DNA of 64,000 nt. It comes from Pachyseris speciosa (Eukaryota > Cnidaria > Anthozoa > Scleractinia > Pachyseridae). The notes under the pieces were generated by a model that was given only the letters and a program-made list of their open reading frames with translations, ran no database searches and was not told where the DNA came from. The translations under genes were made by a program, and so were the position numbers. The stretch's first letter is position 1; the number at the start of each line of letters is the position of its first letter. The stretch spans positions 1,153,501 to 1,217,500 of the forward strand of contig JAEMWC010000154.1 in assembly GCA_016490735.1 (NCBI GenBank), read 5' to 3'. Shown here one piece after another: positions 48,701-61,767 of this stretch.

Positions 48701-51700
48701 TGTATCATCAAAAACTTCATCATTCTTTTATCAAAATGGAGAGGATGCACTGCAATAATTATCTTTGGCAGCTGTACCTGAATGCTTTTGCCTTTGTTTC
48801 ATTATTTATTTGTGTTTTCATGTACATATTGTAGGTCAAAATGAAATTCAGGTCAAAATGATTTTAACGTAGGTCAAAATGAAATTCCTTTGTCTTCTAA
48901 CCCTAATTATTCATAAAATCATTTTTACCTACAACATACAGTAGACACTACTGCTGAACTACTGTACAAGTACATGTATAAGCACGCAATGTAATCAGTT
49001 TGCGAGTATGTCTTGATCTTTTCAAACAGGAAATTCTTGAGCAGAACTTGACTAAACTGGTTGATGATGATGAAGGTGAATCAATTCCTATTCCCAGAAC
49101 ATCATCCAAATACAAGGTACAGTGTATTGCATTAACTCAAATAATTTATTCGGAATGAAATGTTTTGTTCAAAGCAAAGCCATCAATGGTACTCTTTCTT
49201 TATAACCAAAAATGCCTTGCACTTTTTAAAAAGAACTGTATTTATTCAATATTGTTGCTTGTAACTTTTTTTCAGGACATCAAGCATCCATCTGGTATTA
49301 ACCCAGCGTGGGATGGGACATCACCACTGTCCAGCCCAACATCTTCAACATCCTTTCATGATCTGGTAATCACTTTATTTTAAACCCCTTAATTCTGGCT
49401 CCTGCATGATTGTATGGTTTATTAAAGGCAACCCCTCAGCTATTACAGCTGAGTTGGGATAGGGGTTTAAGTCTAAGCACACTGGAAAACTTGGGGTTAG
49501 CAGGTCTGTCATTAGGGGCCATAACCTGTAAACACCTGTTACAACTGAGCTCAGTTGATGTTACAAGAGATGGTTTCTTTGGTCAATAAGCAATGTTCAC
49601 CAAGCAAGATCAGGTGTTATGGGAGACAAATTTCATGTTACACCTGCTTCAAAACTTAGTGACAGCCCTGGGTTAGAGGTTAAGATATAAAAAAATACTG
49701 ATAATGCAACTGAATCTGTTGTAATTCTCTGTTTAGATCTCACCATCTTCCAATATATGGGGATCTCCTTCGAAACTCGATAAAGAGAATAAAAACAAAG
49801 GACCAGTCAATACTCAGCAGTCGCCCCTGGATGCATTGTTGAAAGCAGAGGCTGAAAGGAAACAGAGGCAAAGGAGACCTTTTTCACCAGCTTTTGAGGT
49901 AGTTAAACTAAATTCTGGCAGTATGCCATAACTTTTTAGCCTACTTTTTGAAAAAAAAAGGACCTCCTACATGTACGTGTAGGGCTGTCAGAAAGGACCA
50001 GGAGTGGGGGATTCCCCTGGATCCATTGTGTTGTATGTAGATTCTCAATTGAAGGGCTGAGGGCATAACCGACCCAAATAACTTTTAGGGCTTTTTTCTT
50101 TTTTTGGTCCAAATCAGCGGAATGTTTGCATGTGGCCTTTGATTCATTAGAACAAAATTGCCCCATAATTTTTTTTAACCATTTTCCATTCTTTTTCAAA
50201 AAAAAAAAAAAGCTTATACCAAAAAAGGCCCTAAAAGTCACTTGGGTCGGTTATGCTCTCAGCCCTTCAATTTATCTTGATATATGTTGCAGGTAAAAAT
50301 TAAATTCAGTAAAAAACATTTAACCTAGGACACAAAGGCAATTATACACTGGTGGCAAACTTGTTTAAAGATTTGAAATAAGGTGTTCTCTCTGTTGAGC
50401 CCCCATCTCTAATTAGCCCTCATTTTTATTAGGCATAAAATTAAAAAGGCCCTGCCGGTGGCTTAATACAGCTTTAACAATATAATCTGATTCATCTACA
50501 ATATCATCCAGCATCCTGTGCATGTGTAGTGACTTAGTAAATACATTATTGAAGGAAAATTTCACTTCAGAAGTCATAAAAGTCATTATTTTTTGTTTGA
50601 ATTTTTGGCCTTTGAAATGAATTTCATGTGCCTTTCTAAAGCATAAAAAATAGTGGGTAGGCAGCTCAAGACAGAATGACATGTAGAGAATTGATGTTTT
50701 GTCTTTGGATTTTTTTCAAAAGTAACTTGATATCTGGAGTGACCTTGTCCTTTTAGCTTTTGTAAAAATGTTTTAAGCTGCTTTTAAAAAACTGTGATTT
50801 TGAATACAGCTAAAAGCTCCTGTTAGTTTATCCAAAATCAAGTGCAACCTCCTTTTTGGGGTGAGAGAGATTTCACATAATTTAAAATGAAAGTTTAGGG
50901 TAAGTCAGCATAGATATGCACATTAAATTTTTCTCCTGAGTTGGTACGACTTTGTCATTAGTCTCCATTGGCAATGTGTCTCTTTACTCTTTGCAGGATG
51001 ATTCAATAGTTACAGCAATCCCCCCACCAGGTCTGTTGCCACCAAGCCGATTCACGAAGAAACCTCCGCCAGTGAATGCAATCAAGCTAGAGGACCTAGA
51101 GAAGGAACTTACTGGAGATACCAGTCCTCCTCAGCAAGTACCAGAAGGACCAAAACAAACACCTCGCAAGACAATGATTGGCCAGCCTCCTCCTGGCATC
51201 CCAAGGCCTATGATGACACCCCCTGGATTTCATTCCCCTGGCAAGGATGGTTAGTTTAAAGCTAATGAGAGGTGTTCATGTTGGTTTTCCTCGATCTTAG
51301 ATTACTTTTTTTGTTGGTTTAAATGGCAAATCAGAATAACAATATTACTCTTTTTCTTCAAACAAGTTGAGTTTCTATTTTCATTGCTGTATCATTCTCA
51401 TTATTTGGCAACTGAACAAAACCAAACAAAAAACTATAACCAAAAATTTGTAAGTAGCAGCATGGCCAAGGAGCCTTGAAAGTGCTGAAATGAAACTGTT
51501 GCAGCCTTGCTGTTTGTCATGTTGGTAAAATTTCTTTATTATATCTCTCACTTAGTACAGTGTATGTGCACTGTGATTGGTGAATTTTGAGGGCCATATT
51601 TACAGTATGGCCCACTTGACTTCAACAAGTTTTCTTTCCCGCACAGCGGATTAACCTCAGAGATAAAAATTATAATACATGTAAATATCTTACTAACCTC

Positions 51701-54700
51701 GTTTTCTCTGTCTGTACTTTAAATTACAGATCCTCATCTTTTCCCGTTAATTTATGGCCTGCGCACTTTGCGCTTGGGCCATAAATCAACGGCAAAAAAC
51801 TTGGTCGTAACTTACAGTACGGACCTCGAACTCAGTTAGTAAGAGGTATTTACTTTTTATTTGCAGCATACTCCTCCAGTGCCACCCCAGATGTTTCAAC
51901 AGAGACCCAGTCCATCCAAACACCCGATTCCTGGTATGTCTGGAATGCCTGGCATGCCTGGAATGCTAGGCCCACGACCAGGACCACACACAATGAGGTC
52001 TCCAAGGACACCTCTTTTTCCAAGACCTCCATTTCCAATGATGCATTCTGATCCCAGTAAGTGCAAGCAAATGTTATAATTGTATCATTGTATCATTACT
52101 GTAGCTAAGTGTATTTTCACAATAAACTTTATTGTATTGTTGTATACAGTGTATATTTATTCTTGTAGCTTTTTTGATCCACTAGATAGACTTGCACACA
52201 CCGTTCAAATAACAAATAATTTATATGGTATGTACTGCATTTCATTTGTAATCAGGTCATTTGATGTTACGAGGAGGCCTTCTTAACTTTCCAATGAGTC
52301 CTCAACACCCAAGGTTTGCCACCCCTCAGCAGCCTCATAACAGACGATTCCAGGATCCACGGCAGAACTTCCCTAGAAACCAGTTTGACAGTCGATCACG
52401 TTATGAGAATCACTCACCCAGGCAGCAAGACAGAGGCGAGCATCAGCATCAGTTTACTGACCTTGAGAGGAAGATTCACAATATTTTGACTTCGGTTGAG
52501 AGTGGCCCAAGAAGAGACGATCCTTATGCTGGGCTCATGACAAGAAGAGAAAAGGAATGGTTGATCAAGATTCAGTTACTGCAACTTACTAGCAATGAAA
52601 CAGAACTGGATGACTATTACTTTCAGGTACATGTACAAGTACACCCACACTGAAAATAATAGCATGTTACAATTTTAATATTACTACAGTAACTGTAATA
52701 TCAGATGGTGCACTGCACATGTTTGTGGCAAATGAAAAATGATCCTCGCAGTCATGATTTGATTTCATTTCTGCAGTTCGTATATGATTTATTTAATATA
52801 TAATTTCATTCACACACATGTTTGTGTGCCAGTAAATCCTACAGATGAATTGAATTCAGCAATATGGTAATTTCTGTTCTACACTTTGTTTATCAAAATA
52901 CAGTGTAATTTGTATGACTCAAAAATCATTGCCAAAAGTATAGCCATAGGAACGACCTGCAGATGGTCCTTTACCAGCATTTGAAGCAACTTGAGACAAA
53001 ATGATGTACATGTGTAGCTTCATTTCACTGCAATTATAAGAAGGATTCTTGTGCTGTTTATTATTTAGGGAGTTTATGGGCTGATGACTAATAGGTGGTT
53101 GATTTTTTTTTGTTATAATTATGTAACTTGGTTAACTTGGAGTTAGTATTTCCTGAATCATTATTAGCCTTTCTACACCAAGTGGCGCATACAGTGTATG
53201 CCCTTCTAAGAGGTTTCCGTGACCAGCAGAGGCTCTTGAGTTCGCACAGCCTCCACCCAACCCTGAGATGTGTGTGAGGGCAGACCACAGCACAGGGAAC
53301 CATGCTCCCTACTTTTTTCGATCAGTGTGTGGATTCTTAAATTACAATTTTTTAGTAGGCTAGCTTGCAAATAGTGAAGAGCTAATCGCAGCAAGCCAGA
53401 CTGTACACGGAACTTTTACACTTCAAGTAGACATCTAATAGGAAAACCCTCTGATTTATAAATGGGCCTAAATTTCTCCAGACTTATACGAGGAGAAAAG
53501 CAACGAAGGAACGGGAAAAGCAGAGTGAGGGTGTACAGTTAAGGCCCAACGTACAGGACAACAGAGCCAGCAGAGCGACTACAAAGATGGCCTTACCACA
53601 GTTTGAACGAGAGAAAAAGACATATACTCCATGTATGTACTTCATAGTGTTTTTTTTTCTGTTAATTATGATCACAGAGGTTTAGTTTAATTTGTGTTCA
53701 AGCTGAATTGTTGAAGTGTCGAAAGTGTGTCTCACTCACCTTTTGAAACATCAAATGATTCATGTAAAGATTCTCGTGAACCCAATTGTCTTTTTTTGTA
53801 ACAGCTTTTTGACGTCCTCCTTTGTAAATGAACTTTCGACTAATAATTCTTACATTTCTGAAAGACCCATGAAGTGGACAATATTATGATCAGAATGTTA
53901 AGTATAATAAACTGGCCACTAATTTAAATGTTTGTCAAAGTGATTAAAAAAGCTGTAATCCAAGGGTTTTATAGTGAAGCATCTTGGAAAATACTTGCGT
54001 CAATTGGCAATGTCAGTCACAGTAAATAATTTCTCTCACTCAAAGATGTTAACTGTTTTCTTTTTAAAGTGGACTTTCAAGGAAGCTTGGGGAAGGTATC
54101 ATCATCTTCTGTTCAACATCCCAGGCAAATGGTTGATTTAATGCACATTTCCAAAGGCCCTGAACAGGTATATGAAGACTTTTAAAAATCTTGCTAGACG
54201 TTACTTAAAACTGGTTCAAGAACTTTTATGTTCTAATGTTCTTATGAAGTCTTTTTTTTTTTTAATTTAGTTCAATGCTTAAACATCAATTTACAGTTCT
54301 TACACTAAAAAAAAGCTTACAGTACGCGGGTTAAATAACAAAAACAAAACAAAGCAAAAAACAGAGCATCACCCATACAAAAAGATGAAAAAAAAAGGTA
54401 AGGTCAGCTACAGTTATTCTTTGTGAAAGGATTTAACGTGAAAGGCGCCAGGGGACTATAGACCCAGCAAAAGGAGGTCCCACTTTTTTTGTGAAGCTGT
54501 TTTCCTGTAGGTCTCAACTTTATGGAAATCCTTTAAGTACCTTATGAAGTCTTGCCAGAAGGTGTGCTATTGATATTCTCCATACTTTCTAGGGGTTCCC
54601 CTTTGGAGGAGTATGAAAATTTGGGTTCAGTTTGCTGCCTTCCACATTTGCGTTGACAATTTAGTTTTAATGATTTAAAGTTGCTCTTTATTTGACTGTT

Positions 54701-55921
54701 TACTTATACATTTACATGTGCCCCATTCTACATGGCAATCTGTTTGGATGGACTAGGAAAACCTTTCAAACATACATGCATGTGGAATTTTACAAGGGAA
54801 AAGTTGCATTGTTTGTTCCATAAATTTACCCTCCTCAATTCCTCAATCTGTACCTGTAGTATGATCTGTAGGACAATTAAGTTTTGAGCTTTGTCCACAT
54901 CGTATTTGTTGGTCATTAAAAATAAAGCTTTTCTCTGTATATACATGTGCTGTAGGATAAACAGGGCAGTTCGACACCCATGAAGGACACTAAAAGGCGT
55001 GGCCAACTACTGCTTACTATAGAAAAGGTACATTTATGGTAATGACTTGGGGCCAGTTCTTGAAAGGTGTAATAACTCTATTTCAGGGATAAATCCGCCC
55101 TATTCCTAAAGGTATTCTTGGAATAAGTTCGCAAGAACACCGTGACGCAGTAGCACCAATGTTCCTGCGCAAATTAAAAATGGCGGACATGTCGGTGAGA
55201 CGAAAAGGAAAACAGAAAAGTCCAAAAAAGCAGTCCAAAAATAGAGTGAAAAAGTTCGGTGAAACACTCGGAGGAAAAACAGAGGTGGAGATTTTTGAGA
55301 AGGAGCAAAAAGTTACTGAGAACAGCTGGCAGAAACCTCTGTGACTACGTGAAGATGCGGTTAAAGTGATGTGGGCAGCTATTCGAAGTGATGCTGGAAT
55401 CACATCTGGTTTGTTCAATTCCTTACTGGAGATTTTTTGTACTGAAAAAGGTTCAGACTGGTCGCCTAAACTGCGGAGCAAATGGCTTTTGTAACAAGTG
55501 ACATCCTTAACAATGGCGACCATGAACTTACTCATTCCATGCGAAAGTTGTGCAATTGGCATCCTTAAGTCAAGAGCTTAAGTCATCAAAACCTCACTCA
55601 GAGTCAATATACCCCTCTTTTTGTCGGCAAAGACTTGTCAACATATTTCCAGGGAATTCCTCTTTGCAGAGGCAACTTTATGCGACCAAGAGGATTCCTT
55701 ATACATGTACGAAGCGTTGCACTACAACTTCTTTTTGACAACTTCCTTCGATGCTAACCTCTGTTGCTGAATTTCCGATATTGGTTTTTCTTTTCTTTGT
55801 GGTAGCATTTGTAAAGATTGGTTTTCCTCCGGGGGAAAACCCTGCATTGTTTCATATTATTGCAAAATTTGCTACATTGTTGACCGTGCTGTGTTTACTC
55901 ACAGCAAAGACTGGAGCGAGA

Positions 55922-55954
<33 letters not shown>

Positions 55955-58900
55955 TGGAAACTGTGGATGCGTGTTGCTCATTTTAACCCTTATGGGTTTC
56001 TGCTTTTACATGTTTCCTTGTCTAAGTTGTGCAAATGATGCTGTGGGCGTTATCTTGTTTAGTCTTGACTAATGCCCTCTAATACTGTCGACTAAAAATG
56101 ATGCAGTATATGCACGTTTTGTGAAGTTGTTTAATGGGGGAATCCTTGTTTACAATATTTGTCTCATTAGCATGAACAATTCAGTTTCTGATGAAGCTAC
56201 AAATAAATCAATTCTGAATATTGAAAGTCATAGTATGACTAACTCTGCCAATGAATATGAGCCTCATGTATTGAATACTTTTTGTGCAATGCGGGTTTAA
56301 AAACTCAAAATTTTGCAAAGAATGTATGAGCTCATTACTGCTTTTGCCACCCAGAAATTTTCCAGTTTTTGGAAGACAATATCTCCTTGAATACTACACC
56401 TAAAGAGCTAAAAATTTCACTAGCTCTTTAGCTGCCTGGAGTCAAATCACATTTAACATGTTTCCATCTGTAAGCAAAGCCATATGCAAATGAGCAAAAA
56501 TGTAAACAATGACGTAAGCATGAATCCCACTATAGGGAGTTTAAGCAAAGCCATTTTTGAGCAACGTGCGTCAACCGGAAGTGAGGCGTTTCCTCTTCTT
56601 ACTCGTCTTGGCGCTACCAGATTTGTATTACTAAGTGTCTTTACTCTAATAGAGACGATTTATTTGAAAATTTGTACACAACCACTGCCCATATATGAGA
56701 AATGTCCACTTCCGGTTGACATAGGTCACTCAAAAACGGCTTTGCTTAAACTCCCTAATATTGAATGCAATTTTGCCACATCCAATTACAGATAAAGTTT
56801 TTGACAATAATTCAATAATTTACACTGAACATGAAAATTAAAGAGAGATAATTTTAAATACAGTGTAAGAAACAATAAACATTCTGAAATGTTAGTTGTC
56901 TTCTTGTTTTCAGGGTTATGACTATCTTTTGAGTGTTGAAAGTTTAGATAAAAGTTTGATTCATGTTGACGAACAAGAAAGGTATGTGTATACATGTACA
57001 TGAAGTTTATTTATTGAGAATTTTAGGGAAGTCCTGGCAACAGACTGTCTCATTGGCGTCCATTTTTTGCATGAGATTAAGACTATTTTAGATATCCTGA
57101 AACTTCACTACTTACATGTACAGTATACTGTGTTCACAAGTACTTAAGAAAGTCATTCACTTGACCCTTTCACAACCAGTATCTTGGAAGACTCATTTTG
57201 ATGTACAGTATATTGTAAGGGGCTGTTTACATGAGAAAACTCGCACCAGCGTGAGTTTCATACTGGGGTTAGGTTCATACCGAGGCGACTTTTGTCCCGG
57301 CGCGAGTTCACTCCGGTTCCCTCTCGCAGCTTTGTATTCATTTACATGATACCACCGAAAAATGTCGTGTCGCACCGGTGCAAAATCTCACGACGGTATC
57401 ATGTAAACGAATACAGAGCTGCAAGAGGGAACCCAAGTTTACTCGCGCCGGGGCAAAAGTCGGCCCAGTATCATGTAAACACCCCCTAATTTGGGATGTG
57501 GATGGTGCTTAATATGGCCTGAAGGTTCAGCCCCTCTCGATTCAAGGTCCTGTTTTCCTCCTGACAAGACTGGGAGATGGGAGAGTGGAAGAGTTGTTTG
57601 CCACCAGGCTCCTCCTCCATTTCTGCCACTCAAAATATATGTACTGTTCGAGGTACCCTAATGTACATTGCCCATCAACGTTGTCTCAAATGACTCTAGT
57701 GGTATGGTGTGTTTCTCTTTCAGAAATGAAATTATTGAAACCCGGCAAGTTGCTGTTTCTAAGCTGTTTAATCTTTTTAAGCTTTCCACTGAGGGTTCTG
57801 CAAAGTAAGTCCTATGTAATAAATTATTATGGCTTGTTGTTCTTGATTTGAGAGTAACTTGTACATGTACAGATGTATAATTATTTGATTTAAGATTATG
57901 GACAGTACTTTTGAAAAATGTTAAGTTTAATTGTTTCATTCCCTCGAGTGGGCGTTTCACATCTACATTGTATTTTGTATCGTGACACGTGTTTACTTTG
58001 GTTTTTCAGATGTGATGATGAATTCTTTATTCAGTTTCTATCAGTCCAAAAAGGCAAGCTTCTCCTCAGTAGGGCGCTACCACTGTTTAACAAGGTACAT
58101 GAATTCTGATTGATCTTTATGTAAAATGTACATGTTACTTTATGGCAGACAGAGAAACGTACGTGTACAAATCTCATAGCAGATTTGACTAAAGGAATGC
58201 TCCGTCTAAGTTCATATATTATGAAGGCATGACTTATGTCATGGCAAGCGAGTAACAAATCCAAATTGCTTATTGCTTTATTACATATCACACATTCAGA
58301 GACATTAGAGCAACCAAAGCCGGGGGCTTGAATAGCCTATGGTCAGCAGAGAAAAACAAATTGAATAAAAGAAGGCTTTAACTTAAATAATTACAATGCT
58401 AAGCAAGAGAACGAAAAGAATGCTAGAGAGATAAAAGAATTCTAGAAAGATATAGCCGTCACGGCCGAATTTCTTTGAATGAGAATGATAAAAAATTAAG
58501 TGGGATGATTGATATATGACAATGACAAACTTGAGGACAAAGAAACAGACAGACACACTGCGTCATATTAGCCAGGTGCTTTTACTTACTGTGCTACACT
58601 GTTATGTGTTGATTATTTACTGTCAGGCCCAAGTAGAAACAGTGCTGTTGGGCATAACCAGGAATATTACGCCACTCATTAAAAAGGACACCAATGAAGA
58701 GGTTAGACAGTACTAATTTTTTAAATTGTTATTGAACGTTTTGTCTGTTTATGTCCATACGATGAGCTAAGACTGTTCAGAATCTCCTGTTTTTCCGCGT
58801 GATTGTTGTGAAGGCGCGCTTTTGTGGAACTGCCGTGGACCATCCTGGTTTATAAAGGCGAGTGTAACCTGGTTTGAGAAACCAGGAACCCGCCCGGTAG

Positions 58901-61767
58901 TTTTGGCGCTTTTGCCGGCTTTGCGTTGGCCGCGGCAAACCAAGTGGGAGGCATTTTGGTCGAAGCGTTACATCCCGGCAATCACGCGCAAAAATACATG
59001 GCTATTAGATAGTTATTATTCAAGACAATGCTACGCTGTCCAAATAATTATGGTCATAGTGCTTTCAACATTAGTCGCGTTTTCTCAACAGGTATGCTGC
59101 GATATACGCTATTTCGTGCGTCTTGGAGAAAAATGGTGGATAACCAGCTCAATCTTGCGGAATATCCCCAGATTTTAGCCAACTCGGCCCACGGCCTCGT
59201 GGGCTAAGTATCAGGCGATATTCCGCATGATAATTATTGAAATAGCCTGAGGCTGTGATGACTTACTTTAACTAGCAAGTGATGACTTATCTTTACTAGC
59301 AACAATCATAATAAAACCAACAAATTTTAGTTAGACTAAATACTTATCCTTGCTTGGGTCACAAATTGTGGTGTAGTTATGATCTGTTTGCGGTAAAATG
59401 GTCAGTTTCAAAATGTTTTTGTTGCTGATATTAAGAATTGTAGTAGCAGATGAATAGTTTAAGGTACATGTAACAGGACAATTATAATGAAAAAGTTATT
59501 ATGAAAGGGCATTAAAAGCTCTTTCATGGAGGAAGGAGCAAGCGAAATTTAGCTGGAGAATTCTGCGTAGCAGCCGGAGAATTCTCCGATTTCCAATGCC
59601 TAATGAACACCTTTTTTTGTTAAAGAAAAATAACCTTGTTTACAGTCTAGAATCACTGTCGTTCTGTTTCCCCATTATTTCACTTGCTATTATAACATAG
59701 CTGGTAAATTCGTGTAGTCAAATTAAATTGCGCCAGCGTGCTTCATATTCCTATTGTGCACGCTGGTGACGTAGCAGAGGGAATTTCTCTTGAAAACTAC
59801 CGCATTGAAAATGTTATAAAACAATTGGTTCATGCTTCAGCTGGGAGTTCATCGAGATATGAAGCACTTGGGACGTTTGGAGAGCACTCAAGAAGCTAGA
59901 GTTGCTCTCAGCTACGCCTCGACTCTTACGCATCTTTCCGCCGTGCTCTCCAACTTCCCGCGTGCTTCATATTCTCGATGAACGCACGCCGACGCATGAA
60001 CCAATTGCTTATTTTATTTCACCACAGTCTTTGCATCATTTAATGATTCCTCTCAATCGAGTGTCAGAGCTGGTTTCAGCGTCGGTTGTGATCCGTTGCC
60101 TTCAATACATGGTGTTTGCACAAGGCATCTCCACCCCACAAGGGTCACCACTCTCTGTTGTCCTCGTTAACCAGGTAATGTTGTATGATATAATTCGACT
60201 CAATTCACTTTGTCCACTATTGCATACATGACAGTTCTCTCTTGCATTGCAAATTGCCGGCTTAGCTTGAGTTAATTAACTCTCAACGGAGTTCTATCTA
60301 TGTTACAAACTCTGTAAATCGGCATTAAACAGCTACAATCTTGCACGTACATAACATGTATGCATTTATGCTATGGCTAATTCTCATTGGTGACAATGTA
60401 CTGTATCAACTATAAGGTGACAGTTGTGCGTCAGCTCAGGTTGGGCCAATTCTGCGGTAGTTTGTTTCCAACTGCTACCGTCAAAAAGAATAATCCGGAT
60501 TTGGCAGTTGAACAAATTTGTTTTACCTTTTGACGAGGTGCCTGACTGAATAAAATGCCCCGGTTTTGAAATAAAAGTGATTTTTAGTTTTGTTGACGTC
60601 TCCTAAGGTACATAGGTTAACACTAGACTTCTCGTGTGACAAGGCAACAGAAAGCTGATGTCGTCCATATATGGTCTGCTTTCAGTTTGGTTTACGAGTT
60701 TTGAGCATATTATTAGGAAGAGCAGCTGTCACATCCAACAGTTTGGCTGAATCTGAAGATGAGATGAGAAAGTCTTGGTAGGAACCTGAATATGAATTTT
60801 ATTAAAGATATTTATATTCAATTTGGAAAATTGTTGTGCAGATAAAGTCTACTCTTACGGTAGTCTTACTGTCGGTTTATAACTTGTAAATACCTCTTAC
60901 TAGCCGAGTTCGAGGTCCGTACTGCAAGTTACGGACCGAGTTTTTTCCCGTTAGTTTATGGCCCAAGCGCGAAGCGCGCGGGCCATAAATTTATGGGAAA
61001 AAACGAGGATCCGTAACTTACAGTACGAACCGAGAAAGCGAGGTTAGTAAGATATTTATTATACCTCTGAGGTTAATCCGGCGCGCGGGAAAGAAACTAG
61101 TTGAAGTCAAGCGGGCCGTACTGTAGAATACGGCCCGCAAAATTGACCAATCACAGCGCGCTTACTAAGTGAGAGATGTAATAATGTTTGCTATTTAGGT
61201 TAAATATCGTTTCCCAAGTTGCGAGTGAGTTTCAAGATGTGCCTGTGAAGCATTTGGGAAGGAATCTTGAAGCTGCTGACAGGTTGGTTGCTTTGCTGTC
61301 GACCTGTACTGATGTTCAGACCAAGGCCCTTCTACAGGAGCACCTGAGGTATGAATTCACCCTCTTTCAATACTGGCTGGTCAAACGATTATTTGTTCTT
61401 TCGTTAACAGTTATTCCTTCCTTTTCTCCTAAATTACCTGACTGTATTTCTTGGGCCATGCAATGTAGCACTACGACGTTTGTATGCTTTTGTGCATCGC
61501 GCTTTGGAATACTTTTATAATCTTAGCGCTATATGAACCTAATTTATTTGTTATAATGTATTATAATATCCTTTCATAGTGCGAGAATTCCTAAAAAAAA
61601 CACCATGCAATACAGTCAAAACCGTATAAAATAAGTTGGTGAACTAAGAACCTGTGTCGGGCTAAAATCGTTGATTCTAGTACAAATGGACTTTCTTTAT
61701 GTTAATGTCCCGTTTTGTTTGGCTTTTCAGGTTAGCTGCTTCTGCGAAGTCAGAAATAAAAACATAG
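45719..61767 (+). CDS. PATL1: PAT1 homologue, mRNA decapping scaffold
   Basis: Pat1 links deadenylated mRNA, the Lsm1-7 ring and DDX6 to decapping in P-bodies. Exons: 45719-45761, 45861-45968, 46705-46859, 49030-49116, 49276-49365, 49737-49898, 50997-51249, 51880-52056, 52256-52626, 53482-53632, 54070-54167, 54956-55027, 56914-56981, 57724-57804, 58010-58094, 58627-58701, 60028-60174, 60686-60777, 61199-61348, 61731-61767. All phases agree, giving about 833 residues against 770 in human PATL1. The N-terminus has the conserved [10 protein letters not shown]; the middle is Pro-rich with Gly-Met repeats; then [19 protein letters not shown] and [19 protein letters not shown]; then the helical C-terminal domain ([36 protein letters not shown]). 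Exon 1 could instead end at 45757 with exon 2 starting at 45869. Many introns carry transposons. Confidence 0.93.
46890..47215. mobile_element. Inverted-repeat element in PATL1 intron, copy 1
   Basis: It is collinear with 59690-60015 in the same orientation: 'taacatagct-gtaaattc', 'gtgcttcatattcc-attgtg', 'ggcagagggaatttctctt', 'caattggttcatg', 'tttggagagcactcaagaag'. Inside, 'acaattggttcatg' and 'catgaacca' face each other as inverted ends of a sub-element. Copy 1 is more diverged. Confidence 0.7.
47442..48697. mobile_element. hAT-like element of 1.26 kb with CTAGCC subterminal repeats
   Basis: The ends CAGGGCTCGAGACTAAC and GTTAGTCTCAAGCCCTG are inverted. Both sides carry TGGTG directly adjacent (47437-47441, 48698-48702), a 5-bp duplication, shorter than the classical 8 bp of hAT. 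CTAGCC/GGCTAG motifs cluster within about 100 bp of each end (six or more copies). CAGGG termini with such subterminal motifs are hAT-like; this is inference. No transposase frame was found. Confidence 0.75.
50050..50272. mobile_element. Short MITE in PATL1 intron
   Basis: The ends 'ttgaagggctgagggcataa' and 'ttatgctctcagcccttcaa' are inverted, with 'ccgacccaa' facing 'ttgggtcgg' just inside, and 'acttttagggc' facing 'gccctaaaagt'. The element is 220 bp with an AT-rich centre and no frame. Confidence 0.75.
51540..51850 (-). mobile_element. Palindromic element of PATL1 introns, copy 1
   Basis: It is the reverse-orientation partner of 60885-61187. Shared blocks include 'tctctcacttagta', 'gtgattggt', 'cttactaacctcg', 'cccgttaatttatggcc', 'ggccataaat' and 'cagtacggacctcgaactc'. 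The centre holds the inverted pair 'cccgttaatttatggcc' and 'ggccataaatcaacgg'. Its end abuts the exon at 51880. Confidence 0.75.
55046..55760. mobile_element. Possible DNA-transposon fragment
   Basis: The block starts 'ggggccagttcttgaaaggt', a terminal-repeat-like sequence, and carries a short Lys-rich frame ([20 protein letters not shown]..., 55159-55344, using an ATG at 55171) followed by a stop and further broken coding-like sequence. I could not find the opposite terminus. It may derive from a Harbinger-type element; this is uncertain. Confidence 0.3.
56533..56757. mobile_element. MITE with 50-bp termini in PATL1 intron
   Basis: The ends TAGGGAGTTTAAGCAAAGCC and GGCTTTGCTTAAACTCCCTA are inverted, and the arms continue through 'aaccggaagt' and 'acttccggtt'. 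The element is 225 bp. The termini resemble those of the nested element at 34178 (AGGGAGYTTWAGC). Confidence 0.8.
57218..57487. mobile_element. Palindromic MITE in PATL1 intron
   Basis: The ends AGGGGCTGTTTACATGA and TCATGTAAACACCCCCT are inverted. A second inverted pair, 'ttccctctcgcagctttgta' and 'tacagagctgcaagagggaa', with 'catttacatgataccaccga' facing 'cggtatcatgtaaacg', makes nearly the whole 270 bp a foldback. Both arms include 'ggcgcgagt/actcgcgcc'. Confidence 0.8.
59690..60015. mobile_element. Inverted-repeat element in PATL1 intron, copy 2
   Basis: This is the better-preserved partner of 46890-47215. 'caattggttcatgcttcagc' is answered by 'gcatgaaccaattg', and 'ttcatcgagatatgaagcac' by 'gtgcttcatattctcgatgaa', giving a foldback core. 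It ends only about 12 bp before the exon at 60028, so it probably supplies part of the intron's 3' end. Confidence 0.75.
60885..61187 (+). mobile_element. Palindromic element of PATL1 introns, copy 2
   Basis: It starts 'aatacctcttactagccgag' and ends 'cttactaagtgagagatgta'. The centre is a GC-rich hairpin ('gggccataaatttatggg', 'cccgttagtttatggcccaa'), and a second hairpin 'gcgggccgta-ctgtag-aatacggcccgc' lies near the end. It is inverted relative to 51540-51850 and sits just 5' of the exon at 61199. Confidence 0.75.

Noticed and set aside
51867..51879. Acceptor at 51866 for the PATL1 Pro-rich exon
   Set aside because: The phase does not match the donor at 51249; the next AG (exon from 51880) gives the correct frame.
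55083..55562. 159-residue minus-strand frame as a gene
   Set aside because: No recognisable domain, and it lies opposite a transposon-like block inside a PATL1 intron.
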